Assembly (NCBI GenBank): GCA_963169565.1
Contig: CAUJDI010000025.1
Coordinates: 1 to 32,495, forward strand
DNA: 32,495 bases
DNA from: Bacillota bacterium
GTDB lineage: Bacteria; Bacillota; Clostridia; Christensenellales; Aristaeellaceae
Direction: 5' to 3'
A model generated the notes under the pieces. The model searched no databases. It worked only from the letters and a program-made list of their open reading frames with translations, and was not told the origin of the DNA. Numbering within the stretch: the first letter of the stretch is position 1; each line of letters begins with the position of its first letter. Shown here piece by piece: positions 6,415 to 14,678 of this stretch. Made by a program: the position numbers and the translations under genes.

Positions 6415-8550
6415 TTATTCTTGTAGATTCCCGATCAACACCTGATTGACAAACACTTCCACGATTTTTGGATCAAACTGGGTTCCTGCGCACCTCATCA
6501 ATTCCTTGACTGCTTCTTCCTGGGTTCTTCCTGCTTTGTAACTTCTTTGGCTTGTCATTGCATCGTACGAATCCGCAATGGATATGATCCTTGCTTCAAG
6601 AGGTATCTGTTCACCCCTTAATCCGTTGGGATACCCGTTGCCGTCCCATCTCTCATGATGAGCAAGAATACATTGCGCCAAATCTGAAAACTCATTGACT
6701 GAACTCAATATTCTCCAGCCAATCTCGGGGTGCCGATTGATTTGCTCCCTTTCATCCGCGTCTAATCTCCCCGGTTTGTTAAGGGTTTTCTCATCGATGC
6801 CGATTTTTCCGATATCATGGACCAGGCCGGCGATGCCGATCTTGTTGACATCGTCTTTATCAAAATCCATTTTTTTCGCGATGGCCTTGCAGAGCGTGCT
6901 CACTCTGTTTGAATGCTGTGACTCCCTGGTGCTCTTTTCAAACAAGGTCTTCATAATGATATCAATGGTTTTGCTTCTCATGCTTGAATGTTCATACAAC
7001 TTGTGCCTGTACATATGGTTTTCCGCGTTTGCCATAACCTCGCCTATGCTTTGTTTGGCACTTTTCTTGGTATCATAACCGCAGGACAGGGACAGATCAA
7101 TGTTTTCTACTTTTTGTTTTTGTGCCAGGCTCTTTATTTTATTCACAATACTCAGAAGTATTTCAACATCGGTATTGGGCAAGATCACTGCGAATTCGTC
7201 CCCCCCGATTCTCGATACGATATCGTCGGCGCGGCATGCTTCCCTTATTGTCTCTGCAGCTCTTTTTATGAGTCTGTCGCCAAAATCATGCCCAAAGGAA
7301 TCATTGACCAGCTTCAGCCCGTTGATGTCGCAAATAATGATCGATAGGGGCAGGTTTGCTTCTTTGTCAAGATTTCTCAATCTATCCTCAAAATATCTGC
7401 GGTTGTAGAAACCGGTCAGTTGGTCATGGTAGCTTAAGAAAAGCAACTCATTCTCCGTTTTTTTACGCTCGGTAATGTTGATGAAAGTCACAAGGCTCGC
7501 CCAGGGCCTGTTGTTTTCATCCTTGACGGATGTGCCGAATACCTCCAGCAGAACCCTTGACCCGTCCGGACGTTCCACAACCATGTCGTCTATATGGGAG
7601 TCGATACCTTTCATGCCCAGGACAATAGGCATCTCATTGCTGGGATAACGTTTTTTGGTATCTCCTTTAAAAGCCCGATATACTTCAGCAAGGGTGTCCT
7701 CGTTTGCTTCGTGCATGATCCCTCTTCCCAGCAATGCTTTCGCCATATCATTTGCGACCAGGGGTCCCCCCCCCTCGCCATCCACCATAAATACACCCAC
7801 AGGAAGAGTCTTCAGCAAGGAAGTGAAGAGTTCATTCTGTTTCCTTATCCTGTTTTCAGCCTGCCTTTTCTCGGTGATATCAAGGAGGAGTACCATACCG
7901 GCTTTTACGTTGCCATTTGAGTCTTTGATAGGAACAGCGTTTGCGAACACATACCGGTCCTCCCCGTCATCCCTGCGAATCACAAATTCTTCGCTGACGG
8001 CCTCACCGCGGAACACAGCCCTGGCTAAAGGTATTTCCTCCTTTCTGAATGGAGTGCCGTCCATGTGAAGGATTCTCAAGCTGTCAACATAATTGCGGAT
8101 GTCAGTATTTTTGGCAGACTCTTCTTCTGATATGTTAATAATCCGCAGGCCGGCCTTGTTGACGTACCGTAGTCTCCCGTCCGGAACGTCCGCGATCGCG
8201 ATTCCTGCCTGGCTGTTTTCGAACGCGGCTTTCAGGATGGCCTCGGATTCCATGAGCGCTTCTTCCGCCATTTTACGTTCAGTGATATCCACAGATGCGA
8301 CTTGCACACCGGCAAGTTCCCCGTTTGAGTTCATGATCCGCGTAAAAGTACTGGTCAGCCATTTGGATCCTGAAGAGAAAACAAAGAAGTCCTCATATTC
8401 ATGAGGATGTTCGCATGAGACGGCTTTCTCTATGCGTTCAAGGAATACTTCCGCCTCTCTTTTTGGAAAGAGGACGCCGACTGATTTGCCGACATAATCC
8501 TCAAGTTTGCCGCCAAGATTTTCCAGCGCTTTTCTATTGTAGGAGATCAC
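6415..8550 (-). CDS. PAS-PAS-PAS-GGDEF-HD-GYP protein, C-terminal half of a split gene
   Basis: A c-di-GMP turnover module. In this 711-codon half, residues 1-98 are the rest of a PAS domain begun in the upstream frame, with further PAS domains at about 100-232 and 236-365. A GGDEF domain covers about 370-530 (IGGDEF at 448-453, with an RxxD inhibitory-site motif at 440-443). An HD-GYP phosphodiesterase domain covers about 545-700 (HDIGK at 578-582, HHERWDGNGYP at 631-641). Both catalytic motifs look intact, so synthesis and degradation of c-di-GMP are both possible. The apparent GTG start directly follows the TAA of the upstream ORF in the same frame and has no ribosome binding site. The PAS fold is cut in two there, so this is the downstream part of one interrupted gene spanning 6415-10257. 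The low GC differs from flanking genes. Confidence 0.88.
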   Translation of the reverse strand: MISYNRKALENLGGKLEDYVGKSVGVLFPKREAEVFLERIEKAVSCEHPHEYEDFFVFSSGSKWLTSTFTRIMNSNGELAGVQVASVDITERKMAEEALMESEAILKAAFENSQAGIAIADVPDGRLRYVNKAGLRIINISEEESAKNTDIRNYVDSLRILHMDGTPFRKEEIPLARAVFRGEAVSEEFVIRRDDGEDRYVFANAVPIKDSNGNVKAGMVLLLDITEKRQAENRIRKQNELFTSLLKTLPVGVFMVDGEGGGPLVANDMAKALLGRGIMHEANEDTLAEVYRAFKGDTKKRYPSNEMPIVLGMKGIDSHIDDMVVERPDGSRVLLEVFGTSVKDENNRPWASLVTFINITERKKTENELLFLSYHDQLTGFYNRRYFEDRLRNLDKEANLPLSIIICDINGLKLVNDSFGHDFGDRLIKRAAETIREACRADDIVSRIGGDEFAVILPNTDVEILLSIVNKIKSLAQKQKVENIDLSLSCGYDTKKSAKQSIGEVMANAENHMYRHKLYEHSSMRSKTIDIIMKTLFEKSTRESQHSNRVSTLCKAIAKKMDFDKDDVNKIGIAGLVHDIGKIGIDEKTLNKPGRLDADEREQINRHPEIGWRILSSVNEFSDLAQCILAHHERWDGNGYPNGLRGEQIPLEARIISIADSYDAMTSQRSYKAGRTQEEAVKELMRCAGTQFDPKIVEVFVNQVLIGNLQE

Positions 8551-10257
8551 TTAGCCGCTTTTTGTGAAGTACCCGATCCCGACGCCGGAGTATTCAAACA
8601 AACATCTATATCGCTCTTCGCTGTCTGCCAAAGCCTGCTCAGCCATCCTCTGGCTGGTAATGTCCTGCAAGATGCAGTGCGTTTGTTTAAACGTTCCATC
8701 TTTATTGTACCCGATCTTCCCCTCGAACGCGATGGTCATCCGCCGCCCGGCTTTATGTCTCATCTCAAACTCACTGTGAATGAAGCCCTGGGATTTAAAG
8801 ATCGGGAAGCGCTTCCGGAACCCTTCAATGTATTCAGGGCACAGAAAATCACCGAACCACTTTCCAATCACTTCTTCCTTGCGGTACCCCAATGTATCAA
8901 GCCATTGCTGATTTACATCAATGAAATTGCCGTCATAATCCAGGGACTGGTATCCAAGCGGCGCTTTATTGAAAAGCAGTTGGAACCTTTCCTCGCTTTG
9001 CTTTATTTCACGTTCTCTTCTCTTGTGCTCTGTGATGTCTTGCGCCGCTCCCCAAAGAGAACGGATGTTGCCTTCCGGGTCTCTTTCGGCTTCTCCGCGC
9101 ACCCACATCCATCCGTTGGAACCGCCTTTTGTGACAGTCTCCAGTTCCAGTTCATAAGGGATGCCGGATGTTCTGGTACGCTCAAGGGAAGTGGACAGCC
9201 TGTTCCAGCTTTCCGGAGTGAACAGCTTCATATGCTCCGTGTAGGGTGGGGGCGGAAGCGCCGGATCAAAGTTGTACATTTTGTACAGTTCCTCCGACCA
9301 CACAACCTCATTTGTCGACAGATCCAGGCGCCATGTTCCCAATTTTGCGATTCGCTGTGATTCCAGCAAGTCTTTCATGCTCTGCTTGAGCTGTTGTTCT
9401 GCGCGTTTTTGTTCGGTTATATCTACACCAATGCCAGCAAAGAATTTTTTACCGTTTATATTGAAAGGGACACCGCTTGAGCGAGTCATCAATTTGTTTC
9501 CATTTTTCAGGAGTAGCTGCGCTTCTACTTCGCCATATCCTTTTACGAACACATCTCTAACTGCGGCGTTGACCTTGACGATATCCTCCCCGTCAAACCA
9601 CTTTTCAAGGGTCATATGGGACAGTTCCTCTGCAGAATATCCCGTCATTGTTTCATGTTTCTTGTTCCACTTGATGAGTCTTCCATTTTCATCATACACA
9701 AACAAATAGCCTTGTATGCTGTCCAGTATCGCCTCGTTCAACGCCTGCTCATTTTTTATAGCTTCCAATAATCGCAGCGTTTCTGCATCCGACCGGTTCA
9801 GTTTCCAGCTTCTGCCCTTAGCCGATGCGGCATGATATAGCTTTTCGCCTTGTTTCTCAATGGATGAGTTTTTGATTTTGATCATTGCCCGGATCTGGGC
9901 GGTCAGTTCACTCTTGTCGATCGGCATGGTTAAAAACGCATCAGCGCCGCATTCCAATGCCCTCTTCCGGCTTTCTTTTTTCCCTTTGCCCGGAATGAGC
10001 AATATGATCGGTATGCCGGCGCAAGCCCTATTGCTTTTTAGCTTCCTGCAAAAACCAAACCCATCCATCCCGGTTATTTGGGTGTCAATGACAATGACAG
10101 CAGGATCCTCTTTGGCCGCAGCTGCAAGCCCGCTTTGCCCATCAAGCGCAGACAGAACAACACCAGATGGAAACGCTTCAATGATCAGCGTTTTCAAAGA
10201 AGAAAGATTCTCCAGGCTGTTACCAATCCCAAGGATCTTAATTGCCATATTATCCAT
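8551..10257 (-). CDS. REC-PAS multidomain sensor, N-terminal half of a split gene
   Basis: A 568-residue cytoplasmic protein with no membrane segment. A response-regulator receiver domain occupies about residues 6-128, followed by PAS domains at about 174-285, 295-412 and 420-540 and the start of another at 545. The phospho-acceptor Asp58 is present (VIVIDTQITGMDG). The N-terminal acidic pair of receiver domains is replaced (ILGIGNS), and the usual switch Lys before Pro is Met111 (FLTMPID), so phosphorylation is doubtful. The ORF stops at TAA 8551-8553, and the same frame continues straight into the remainder of the PAS domain and GGDEF/HD-GYP domains. The ATG at 10257 has a good AGGGGGAG upstream. 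Likely product today is a truncated sensor without output, unless the stop is read through or is a sequence error. Confidence 0.85.
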   Translation of the reverse strand: MDNMAIKILGIGNSLENLSSLKTLIIEAFPSGVVLSALDGQSGLAAAAKEDPAVIVIDTQITGMDGFGFCRKLKSNRACAGIPIILLIPGKGKKESRKRALECGADAFLTMPIDKSELTAQIRAMIKIKNSSIEKQGEKLYHAASAKGRSWKLNRSDAETLRLLEAIKNEQALNEAILDSIQGYLFVYDENGRLIKWNKKHETMTGYSAEELSHMTLEKWFDGEDIVKVNAAVRDVFVKGYGEVEAQLLLKNGNKLMTRSSGVPFNINGKKFFAGIGVDITEQKRAEQQLKQSMKDLLESQRIAKLGTWRLDLSTNEVVWSEELYKMYNFDPALPPPPYTEHMKLFTPESWNRLSTSLERTRTSGIPYELELETVTKGGSNGWMWVRGEAERDPEGNIRSLWGAAQDITEHKRREREIKQSEERFQLLFNKAPLGYQSLDYDGNFIDVNQQWLDTLGYRKEEVIGKWFGDFLCPEYIEGFRKRFPIFKSQGFIHSEFEMRHKAGRRMTIAFEGKIGYNKDGTFKQTHCILQDITSQRMAEQALADSEERYRCLFEYSGVGIGYFTKSG

Positions 10258-10556
10258 ACGACTCCCCCTGTGCGATCACGAGAAGTTTACTGTGTAAATG
10301 GTCTGGCGATAATAAATCGAATGATCGTGCTGACTTGTCCATGATGCATTCATAATGTTTACTTGTGAGAGACAAAAGCAATTGTAAATGGAAATTCGAT
10401 AAAAAGCAAACCTGAACCTGACCTGCCCTGCTGGGCGATGCGGAAGTGACCAAGGTTATACTGGATGACGGGAGCTGAATTTGATTCAGTACAATGAAAT
10501 CCGCAGCTTGACCGGAAAGAATCTGGATGATGACTGACCTGAAAACAACCAGGCAG

Positions 10557-10860
10557 CGGGATCGGGACTTGGCGGATCAGCACAGAGATCAGTGTCCCAA
10601 GTCCGTGGAAACGCTGGAAGAAGGGCTTGAGGGTGTACCGTCTTTTCCGGCGTTTGTCAAATTGGTTGCAATCGTCAGATCCAACAGCATTTTGGAGCGG
10701 TTGAACAAGGAGATCCGGAGGCGAACCAGAGGGGAAGCGGTATCTTCGCCAATCCGGAAAAACGGTGTATCTGATGGAATATTCACAGGACTGGTCGGTG
10801 ATCAGGGCATGCCTGACCGGGGAGTCGTTTAAATCAGTGGATCACCAGAAAGCCTGACAT
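10557..10860 (+). pseudogene. IS256-family (mutator-type) transposase, 3' remnant with frameshift
   Basis: The forward frame reads PKSVETLEEGLE, then RSNSILERLNKEIRRRTR, which matches the very conserved C-terminal region of IS256-family DDE transposases (LEEGLED..., R(T/S)TN.(L/I)ERLN.EIRRR.R). About 25 residues on, the match resumes in another frame as LMEYSQDW, corresponding to the family's LME.SEEW, so a frameshift separates the two. The N-terminal and central catalytic parts are absent upstream. Terminal inverted repeats were not found. It is a dead fragment, but it shows that an insertion element was once here at the edge of the AT-rich island. Confidence 0.72.
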
Positions 10861-10942
10861 GGTATACGGAACCCGAAGCTCCGGTTTGATTGTTGTATCC
10901 TGCTGCTAAGCCGGTCAGGAATTCTCCCTCCAAACGTTCAGG

Positions 10943-10979
10943 CAACAAAAGAACCGGGACCGCGAAGCGGCCCCGGTTC
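10943..10979 (-). terminator. Rho-independent terminator for the FMN-binding protein gene
   Basis: On the minus strand GAACCGGGGCCGC pairs over 13 positions (one G-U) with GCGGTCCCGGTTC around a TTC loop, followed by TTTTGTTG. It lies 15 bases past the stop codon of the gene at 10994-12691. Confidence 0.88.
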
Positions 10980-10993
10980 CCTTTTACCGGAAA

Positions 10994-12691
10994 TCAGTCG
11001 CCCAGCTTCAGCTCGAGTTTGACCTGGTTGTCCAGGCTGTCCTGCAAAGCGGCGATGAGGTTGCCGTGGCTGTCGTTGAGGGACATGGTGGCGCCGCTGG
11101 TCACGTCGACCAGCATGGCCTTGTCCTGATCGCTCAGCGCGTCATACTTGGCCTTGTCCTGCTCGTTGGTGCTGCCGTCCTTGAGCGGGCGGCCGTTGCG
11201 GTCCGAGGTGTACTTGGCGAACCACTCCTCCAGTTCGGCGACTGTCTTGCCGGCGAAGAAGGCCTCATAAGCGTCCATCTGGGAAGACCAGGTGCCGATG
11301 CCCATCTTGTATCCGTTCCCGCGCTCGCGCTTGGTCAGCCAGGAGGCGACTTCTGTCTGGAAGCCTTCGTTGTTGGTGACCAGCTTGCCGTCGATCACGC
11401 CGTCGTGGTTGAAGTCATAGTTGTATCCGCCCTGGCCGGGGAAACCGGAGAAATGCGGCATTCCTTCGCCGTCATAGTTGGGGGTCGCCACCTCCACCTG
11501 GTCCATGACGACCTGAACGATGCGGCCTTCCGCGTCAAACAGGGTGACGGCGACGACTTCGTTGAAGGAATAGACCTGCGTTTCCGTGCTGTCCTTGCCC
11601 GGGCCGATCCGGCCGGTGAAGTTCACGCCCAGGCCCAGGGACGCGGCGCTGGCTGTCACGGGTTTCCGGTTCTCATAGGCAGTCTTGAGCGCGCCGATCA
11701 GGTTGCCGTGGCTGTCGTTGAGGGACATTGTGGCGCCGCTGGTCACGTCGGCCAGCATGGCTTTGTCCTGCTCGTTCAGCGCGTCGTACTTGGCCTTGTC
11801 CTGCTCGTTGGTGCTGCCGTCCTTAAGCGGGCGGCCGTTGCGGTCCGAGGTGTACTTGGCGAACCACTCCTCCAGTTCGGTGACCGTCTTGCCCACGAAG
11901 AAGGCTTCATATGCGTCCATCTGGGAAGACCAGGTGCCGGTGCCCATCTTGTAGCCGTCGCCGCGCTCGCGCTTGGTCAGCCAGCCTGCGATGTCGGACT
12001 TGAAAAGATCATCGTTGGTTTCCATCACACTGTCGATCTTTCCGTCGTGGTCAGAATCGTACAGATAGGGGTACTGGCCGGGGAAGCCTGCGAAATGCGG
12101 CATGCCCTCGCCGTCATAGTTGGGGGTGGCGACTTCCAGCTGGTCCAGCTTGGCGTACAGGATCCTGCCCTCAGCGTCAAAGAGCACGGCGGCAAAGACC
12201 TGATTGAAGGAATAGACCTGCACGTCCTTGTCGTCCTTGCCCGGGCCGATGCGGCCTGTGTTGTTGATGCCCAGGCCGACGGTCACGTTGCTGCCTTGGA
12301 TGACGACAGGCTCAGCGGCAGTCTCCGGGGCAGCGGCTTCGCCGATGCCGGCGGAAAGAAGCGCTGCCTTGACGGCTTCGATGACGCCCTTGGACGTCCA
12401 GGTCGCGCTGGCCAGCACGTCCACGTCCGCGGAGTTGGCCGCCACGATGCGGGCGGGCATTTCCGTCAGTGCGGGGGTGCCGATGCCCTCGGTTTCGCCT
12501 TCGCCGACGGCGGTGACTTCGGTGATCTTGCCGTCCACCAGGGTAACGGTGACTTTGATGGGGGATCCAGTGGAAAAACCTTCAGCCTCCCCGGTGAAGG
12601 TGCCGCTGACACCGGCGGGCTCGGCCATCACAGCCAGTGATCCCAGCATCAGGGTCAGGCAGAGGATCAGGGACAGGGTCTTTCTTGACAT
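10994..12691 (-). CDS. Secreted FMN-binding protein with two large tandem modules
   Basis: A 565-residue exported protein. Residues 1-23 form a signal peptide (MSRKTLSLILCLTLMLGSLAVMA) with no lipobox Cys. Residues about 27-117 form an FMN_bind-type domain ending in VLASATWTSKGVIEAV, with the Ser/Thr flavinylation-like motif. Two copies of a 214-residue module follow. Each starts near GRIGPGKD and contains an aspartate-rich loop (DSDHDGKID or DFNHDGVID, like an EF-hand calcium loop), GYKMG.GTWSSQMDAYEAFF.GKTV and DVTSGATMSLNDSHGNLI. The SGAT motif is the one in which ApbE-type transferases attach FMN through a phosphoester. The modules resemble those of clostridial FMN-binding cell-envelope proteins. 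AAGGAGG precedes the ATG. An extracytoplasmic flavin-based electron carrier is a reasonable inference; FMN attachment is not shown. No ApbE or membrane partner lies in the window. Confidence 0.85.
   Translation of the reverse strand: MSRKTLSLILCLTLMLGSLAVMAEPAGVSGTFTGEAEGFSTGSPIKVTVTLVDGKITEVTAVGEGETEGIGTPALTEMPARIVAANSADVDVLASATWTSKGVIEAVKAALLSAGIGEAAAPETAAEPVVIQGSNVTVGLGINNTGRIGPGKDDKDVQVYSFNQVFAAVLFDAEGRILYAKLDQLEVATPNYDGEGMPHFAGFPGQYPYLYDSDHDGKIDSVMETNDDLFKSDIAGWLTKRERGDGYKMGTGTWSSQMDAYEAFFVGKTVTELEEWFAKYTSDRNGRPLKDGSTNEQDKAKYDALNEQDKAMLADVTSGATMSLNDSHGNLIGALKTAYENRKPVTASAASLGLGVNFTGRIGPGKDSTETQVYSFNEVVAVTLFDAEGRIVQVVMDQVEVATPNYDGEGMPHFSGFPGQGGYNYDFNHDGVIDGKLVTNNEGFQTEVASWLTKRERGNGYKMGIGTWSSQMDAYEAFFAGKTVAELEEWFAKYTSDRNGRPLKDGSTNEQDKAKYDALSDQDKAMLVDVTSGATMSLNDSHGNLIAALQDSLDNQVKLELKLGD
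11040..12290 (-). repeat. Two-copy tandem repeat, 642-base period, inside the FMN-binding gene
   Basis: Matching landmarks lie exactly 642 bases apart. AGGTTGCCGTGGCTG occurs at 11058 and 11700, and GGGCCGAT at 11601 and 12243. The constant offset across the unit means no net indel. Long stretches between the copies are nearly identical at DNA level, which suggests recent duplication or gene conversion. Confidence 0.9.
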
Positions 12692-12732
12692 GAATATTCC
12701 TCCTTGAGTTGTTTTGGATTTGCCTCCGAGCC

Positions 12733-12761
12733 ATTATAAGGGTTGGTGGGACGCTTCGCAA
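12733..12761 (-). promoter_or_regulatory. Promoter for the FMN-binding protein gene
   Basis: On the minus strand TTGCGA (12756-12761) and TATAAT (12733-12738) are spaced by 17 bases. The site overlaps the 3' edge of a GGGCGG/CCGCCC hairpin at the hydrogenase stop codon. Confidence 0.7.
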
Positions 12762-12773
12762 GGGATCGGGCGG

Positions 12774-14321
12774 TCATCCGCCCGGGGTGAAATTGACCGT
12801 TTGATCCATCCGCGTTCCAGGCGCTCCGCTCAATGGGTTGTCCCCCGCCGTCCTGTAGGGCGAGGTTTCCGCGAACGACGCGACGGCCTTTCCGGCCCTG
12901 GGGATGAGGGAGAGGGTGCCGGGACCGCCGACGCAGCCCCCGGGGCAGGCCATGCCTTCCAGCAGGCAGCCGTCCGCCTTGCCGGCCCTGGCCAGGGAGA
13001 GCATCCTGCCGCAGTCCGCCAGGCTGTCCGCCTTCATGACTTGCACCTCGCGCCCCGGATCGCGTGAATGGATGACGTTGACGACGGCCTGGGCGACCCC
13101 GCCGGACAGGGCGTAGTTGCGCCCGTCGCGGGAAGCGTAGCTCATCAGCTCCACTTCCTCCATCTCGCTCAGTTCGATCTGCCTGGCGGAAAACAGGCCC
13201 ATCAGCTCTTCAAACGTGATGACGTAGTCCACCCAGGGGCGCACTTCCTCTTCCAGTGCTTCGATCTTTTTGGCGACGCAGGGGCCGATAAAGACCACAC
13301 TGGCGTCCGGGTGCTCTTCCTTGATCCTCTTTGCCGAGGCCACCATGGGCGTATGGGTCTTCGCGATGCAGCGGCTGAGGTCCGGCTCTTCCTTCCTTGC
13401 AAACATCGCCCAGGACGGGCAGCAGCTGGTACCCAGGAATGGCTTTTTGGCCGGCACGTCCCTGATGAACTCCTCCGCCTCATGAAGGGAGCTGATATCG
13501 GCCCCCCAGCCGACCTCAATGACCCTCCTGATGCCCAGGGCCTTGATCCCCGCAACCACTTTTCCCGGCGTCGCCAGGGGACCGAACTGCCCTGCGAAGG
13601 AGGGGGCAATGGCGGCGTACACGGTCTGCCCGCTGCGGATGTCGGTAATGAGCTGGAAGATCTCCGACTTGTCCGCGATGGCCGCGAAGGGGCAGGCGAC
13701 GATGCACAGCCCGCAGGAGACGCACCTGTCCTGATCGATGACCGCGCGGCCGAGCGCGTCGGAGCCGATGGCCCTGGCGCCGCAGGCTTCCGCGCAGGGC
13801 CTGCCGAAGCGCAGGATCGCATGGTAGGGGCATATCTCCCTGCATCTGCCGCACCGGATGCATTTCTCCTGGTCGATCTCGGCGGCAGCCCTGCCGATGG
13901 AGACCGCGTTGACCGGGCAGACGGATGTACAGGGATGGGCGAGGCACTTGCGGCAGTTGTCGCTGACCTGGAAGCGGTCGGTCGGGCAGGCTGCGCAGGC
14001 AAAAGGGATGATATTGACCAGGGGCTTCTCCAGCAGCCTGCCTGAGGAGGCGATATCCGCCATGCCTTCAGTCAGCGGGGTGTGCGTGCCCGAAGGGCGG
14101 ATGGGCAGTCCCATGGCCAGGCGGATCCGTTCCCTGATGATGGCGCGTTCCTTGAACACGCTGTCGCGGTAGATAGCTACCTCGCCGGGAATGATGCGGT
14201 AGGAGCTTTCATAAAAGAAGTTGAAGTCAGACTGGCCCAGGTCCCGCTCAAAGGCGAATTTTGCCACCTCGGTGAATACCTGTCGGCGGATCTTGGTGAT
14301 GGGCGTAAAGATGCCCCTCAT
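12774..14321 (-). CDS. Group-B-like [FeFe] hydrogenase with ferredoxin domains
   Basis: A 515-residue cytoplasmic iron-sulfur protein. Cys clusters near 109-135 (CAACP, CRKCLAHPCTSVCP), 154-164 (CIRCGRCREICP) and 200-210 (CVSCGLCIVACP) should hold several [4Fe-4S] clusters. The C-terminal half has the three H-cluster motifs: GTSCCPSW (Cys300/301), IGPCVAKKIE (Cys348) and EGMACPGGCVGGPG (Cys459/463). All four H-cluster Cys and the proton-relay Cys are present. The SCCPSW/PCVAKK wording and the N-terminal extension fit the monomeric group B class rather than the classical group A enzymes. It overlaps its upstream partner by 4 bases (ATGA). Proton reduction or H2 sensing cannot be told apart from sequence. 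A 7-bp hairpin without a T run overlaps the stop codon. Confidence 0.87.
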   Translation of the reverse strand: MRGIFTPITKIRRQVFTEVAKFAFERDLGQSDFNFFYESSYRIIPGEVAIYRDSVFKERAIIRERIRLAMGLPIRPSGTHTPLTEGMADIASSGRLLEKPLVNIIPFACAACPTDRFQVSDNCRKCLAHPCTSVCPVNAVSIGRAAAEIDQEKCIRCGRCREICPYHAILRFGRPCAEACGARAIGSDALGRAVIDQDRCVSCGLCIVACPFAAIADKSEIFQLITDIRSGQTVYAAIAPSFAGQFGPLATPGKVVAGIKALGIRRVIEVGWGADISSLHEAEEFIRDVPAKKPFLGTSCCPSWAMFARKEEPDLSRCIAKTHTPMVASAKRIKEEHPDASVVFIGPCVAKKIEALEEEVRPWVDYVITFEELMGLFSARQIELSEMEEVELMSYASRDGRNYALSGGVAQAVVNVIHSRDPGREVQVMKADSLADCGRMLSLARAGKADGCLLEGMACPGGCVGGPGTLSLIPRAGKAVASFAETSPYRTAGDNPLSGAPGTRMDQTVNFTPGG

Positions 14322-14596
14322 GGCTGTTCACGGCCTCCGCCGCAGCGCTTCATGATGGCGGCCATCACGGACTCGCTCTCCGCCTGCCCGATCAGCTCGC
14401 CGTCCACCCTGACGAAGGGCCCGTTCGACTGCTCCCTGCACAGGCCCATGCAGGGGATCGCCCTGACCTGGATCTCACAGGCATCCGGGCCCTGTGCCCT
14501 GACCTCTTCCAGGGAGTGAACGGCATCAATGATGTTCATGGATCCCATCATGACACAGTGCGTCCCGGCGCATATCTCCACAAGAATGCTTGCCAT
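14318..14596 (-). CDS. Thioredoxin-like [2Fe-2S] protein (NuoE C-terminal type)
   Basis: A 92-residue protein resembling the thioredoxin-fold [2Fe-2S] domain of NuoE/HydC-type subunits. The first half of the cluster motif is CAGTHC (residues 9-14) and the second is IPCMGLC, giving four Cys for one [2Fe-2S] cluster. GGAGG lies just before the ATG. Translation is coupled to the hydrogenase by an ATGA overlap, which suggests the two proteins exchange electrons. No flavoprotein NuoF-like subunit is in the window, so the NADH-coupled complex seen in bifurcating hydrogenases is not supported here. Confidence 0.82.
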   Translation of the reverse strand: MASILVEICAGTHCVMMGSMNIIDAVHSLEEVRAQGPDACEIQVRAIPCMGLCREQSNGPFVRVDGELIGQAESESVMAAIMKRCGGGREQP

Positions 14597-14678
14597 GCTG
14601 ACCTCCGGTTTCTCTTGCTGTGACCATCATATCATAAACGCCCCGCAGGCACACGGCCTTCGTGCAGGCCGGTCCCAG

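Larger units (their letters stand above)
10258..10993. other. 736-base region without an intact gene: sensor leader, transposase relic, terminator
   Basis: From left to right, it holds the 5' leader of the split sensor gene (no convincing -35/-10 pair found), an AT-rich stretch to about 10520 in which nothing was recognised, the decayed IS256-type transposase end, then a short unassigned stretch and the terminator of the FMN-binding protein gene. The transposase relic is annotated separately. Confidence 0.6.

Noticed and set aside
6026-6445. Forward ORF through the 6100-6414 gap
   Set aside because: It begins inside the FMN enzyme in another frame and reads through repeats; no ribosome site or homology.
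11040-12290. CRISPR array or other short-spacer repeat
   Set aside because: The repeat is a 642-base in-frame coding duplication with two copies, not short repeats with unique spacers.
11066-12640. Forward ORF of 524 codons opposite the FMN-binding gene
   Set aside because: Antisense frame of the repeated gene. Its own repeats are just the mirror of the 642-base duplication, and it has no ribosome site or recognisable domain.
13068-14045. Forward ORF of 325 codons opposite the hydrogenase
   Set aside because: Shadow of a gene with clear Fe-S motifs on the other strand; no family features.
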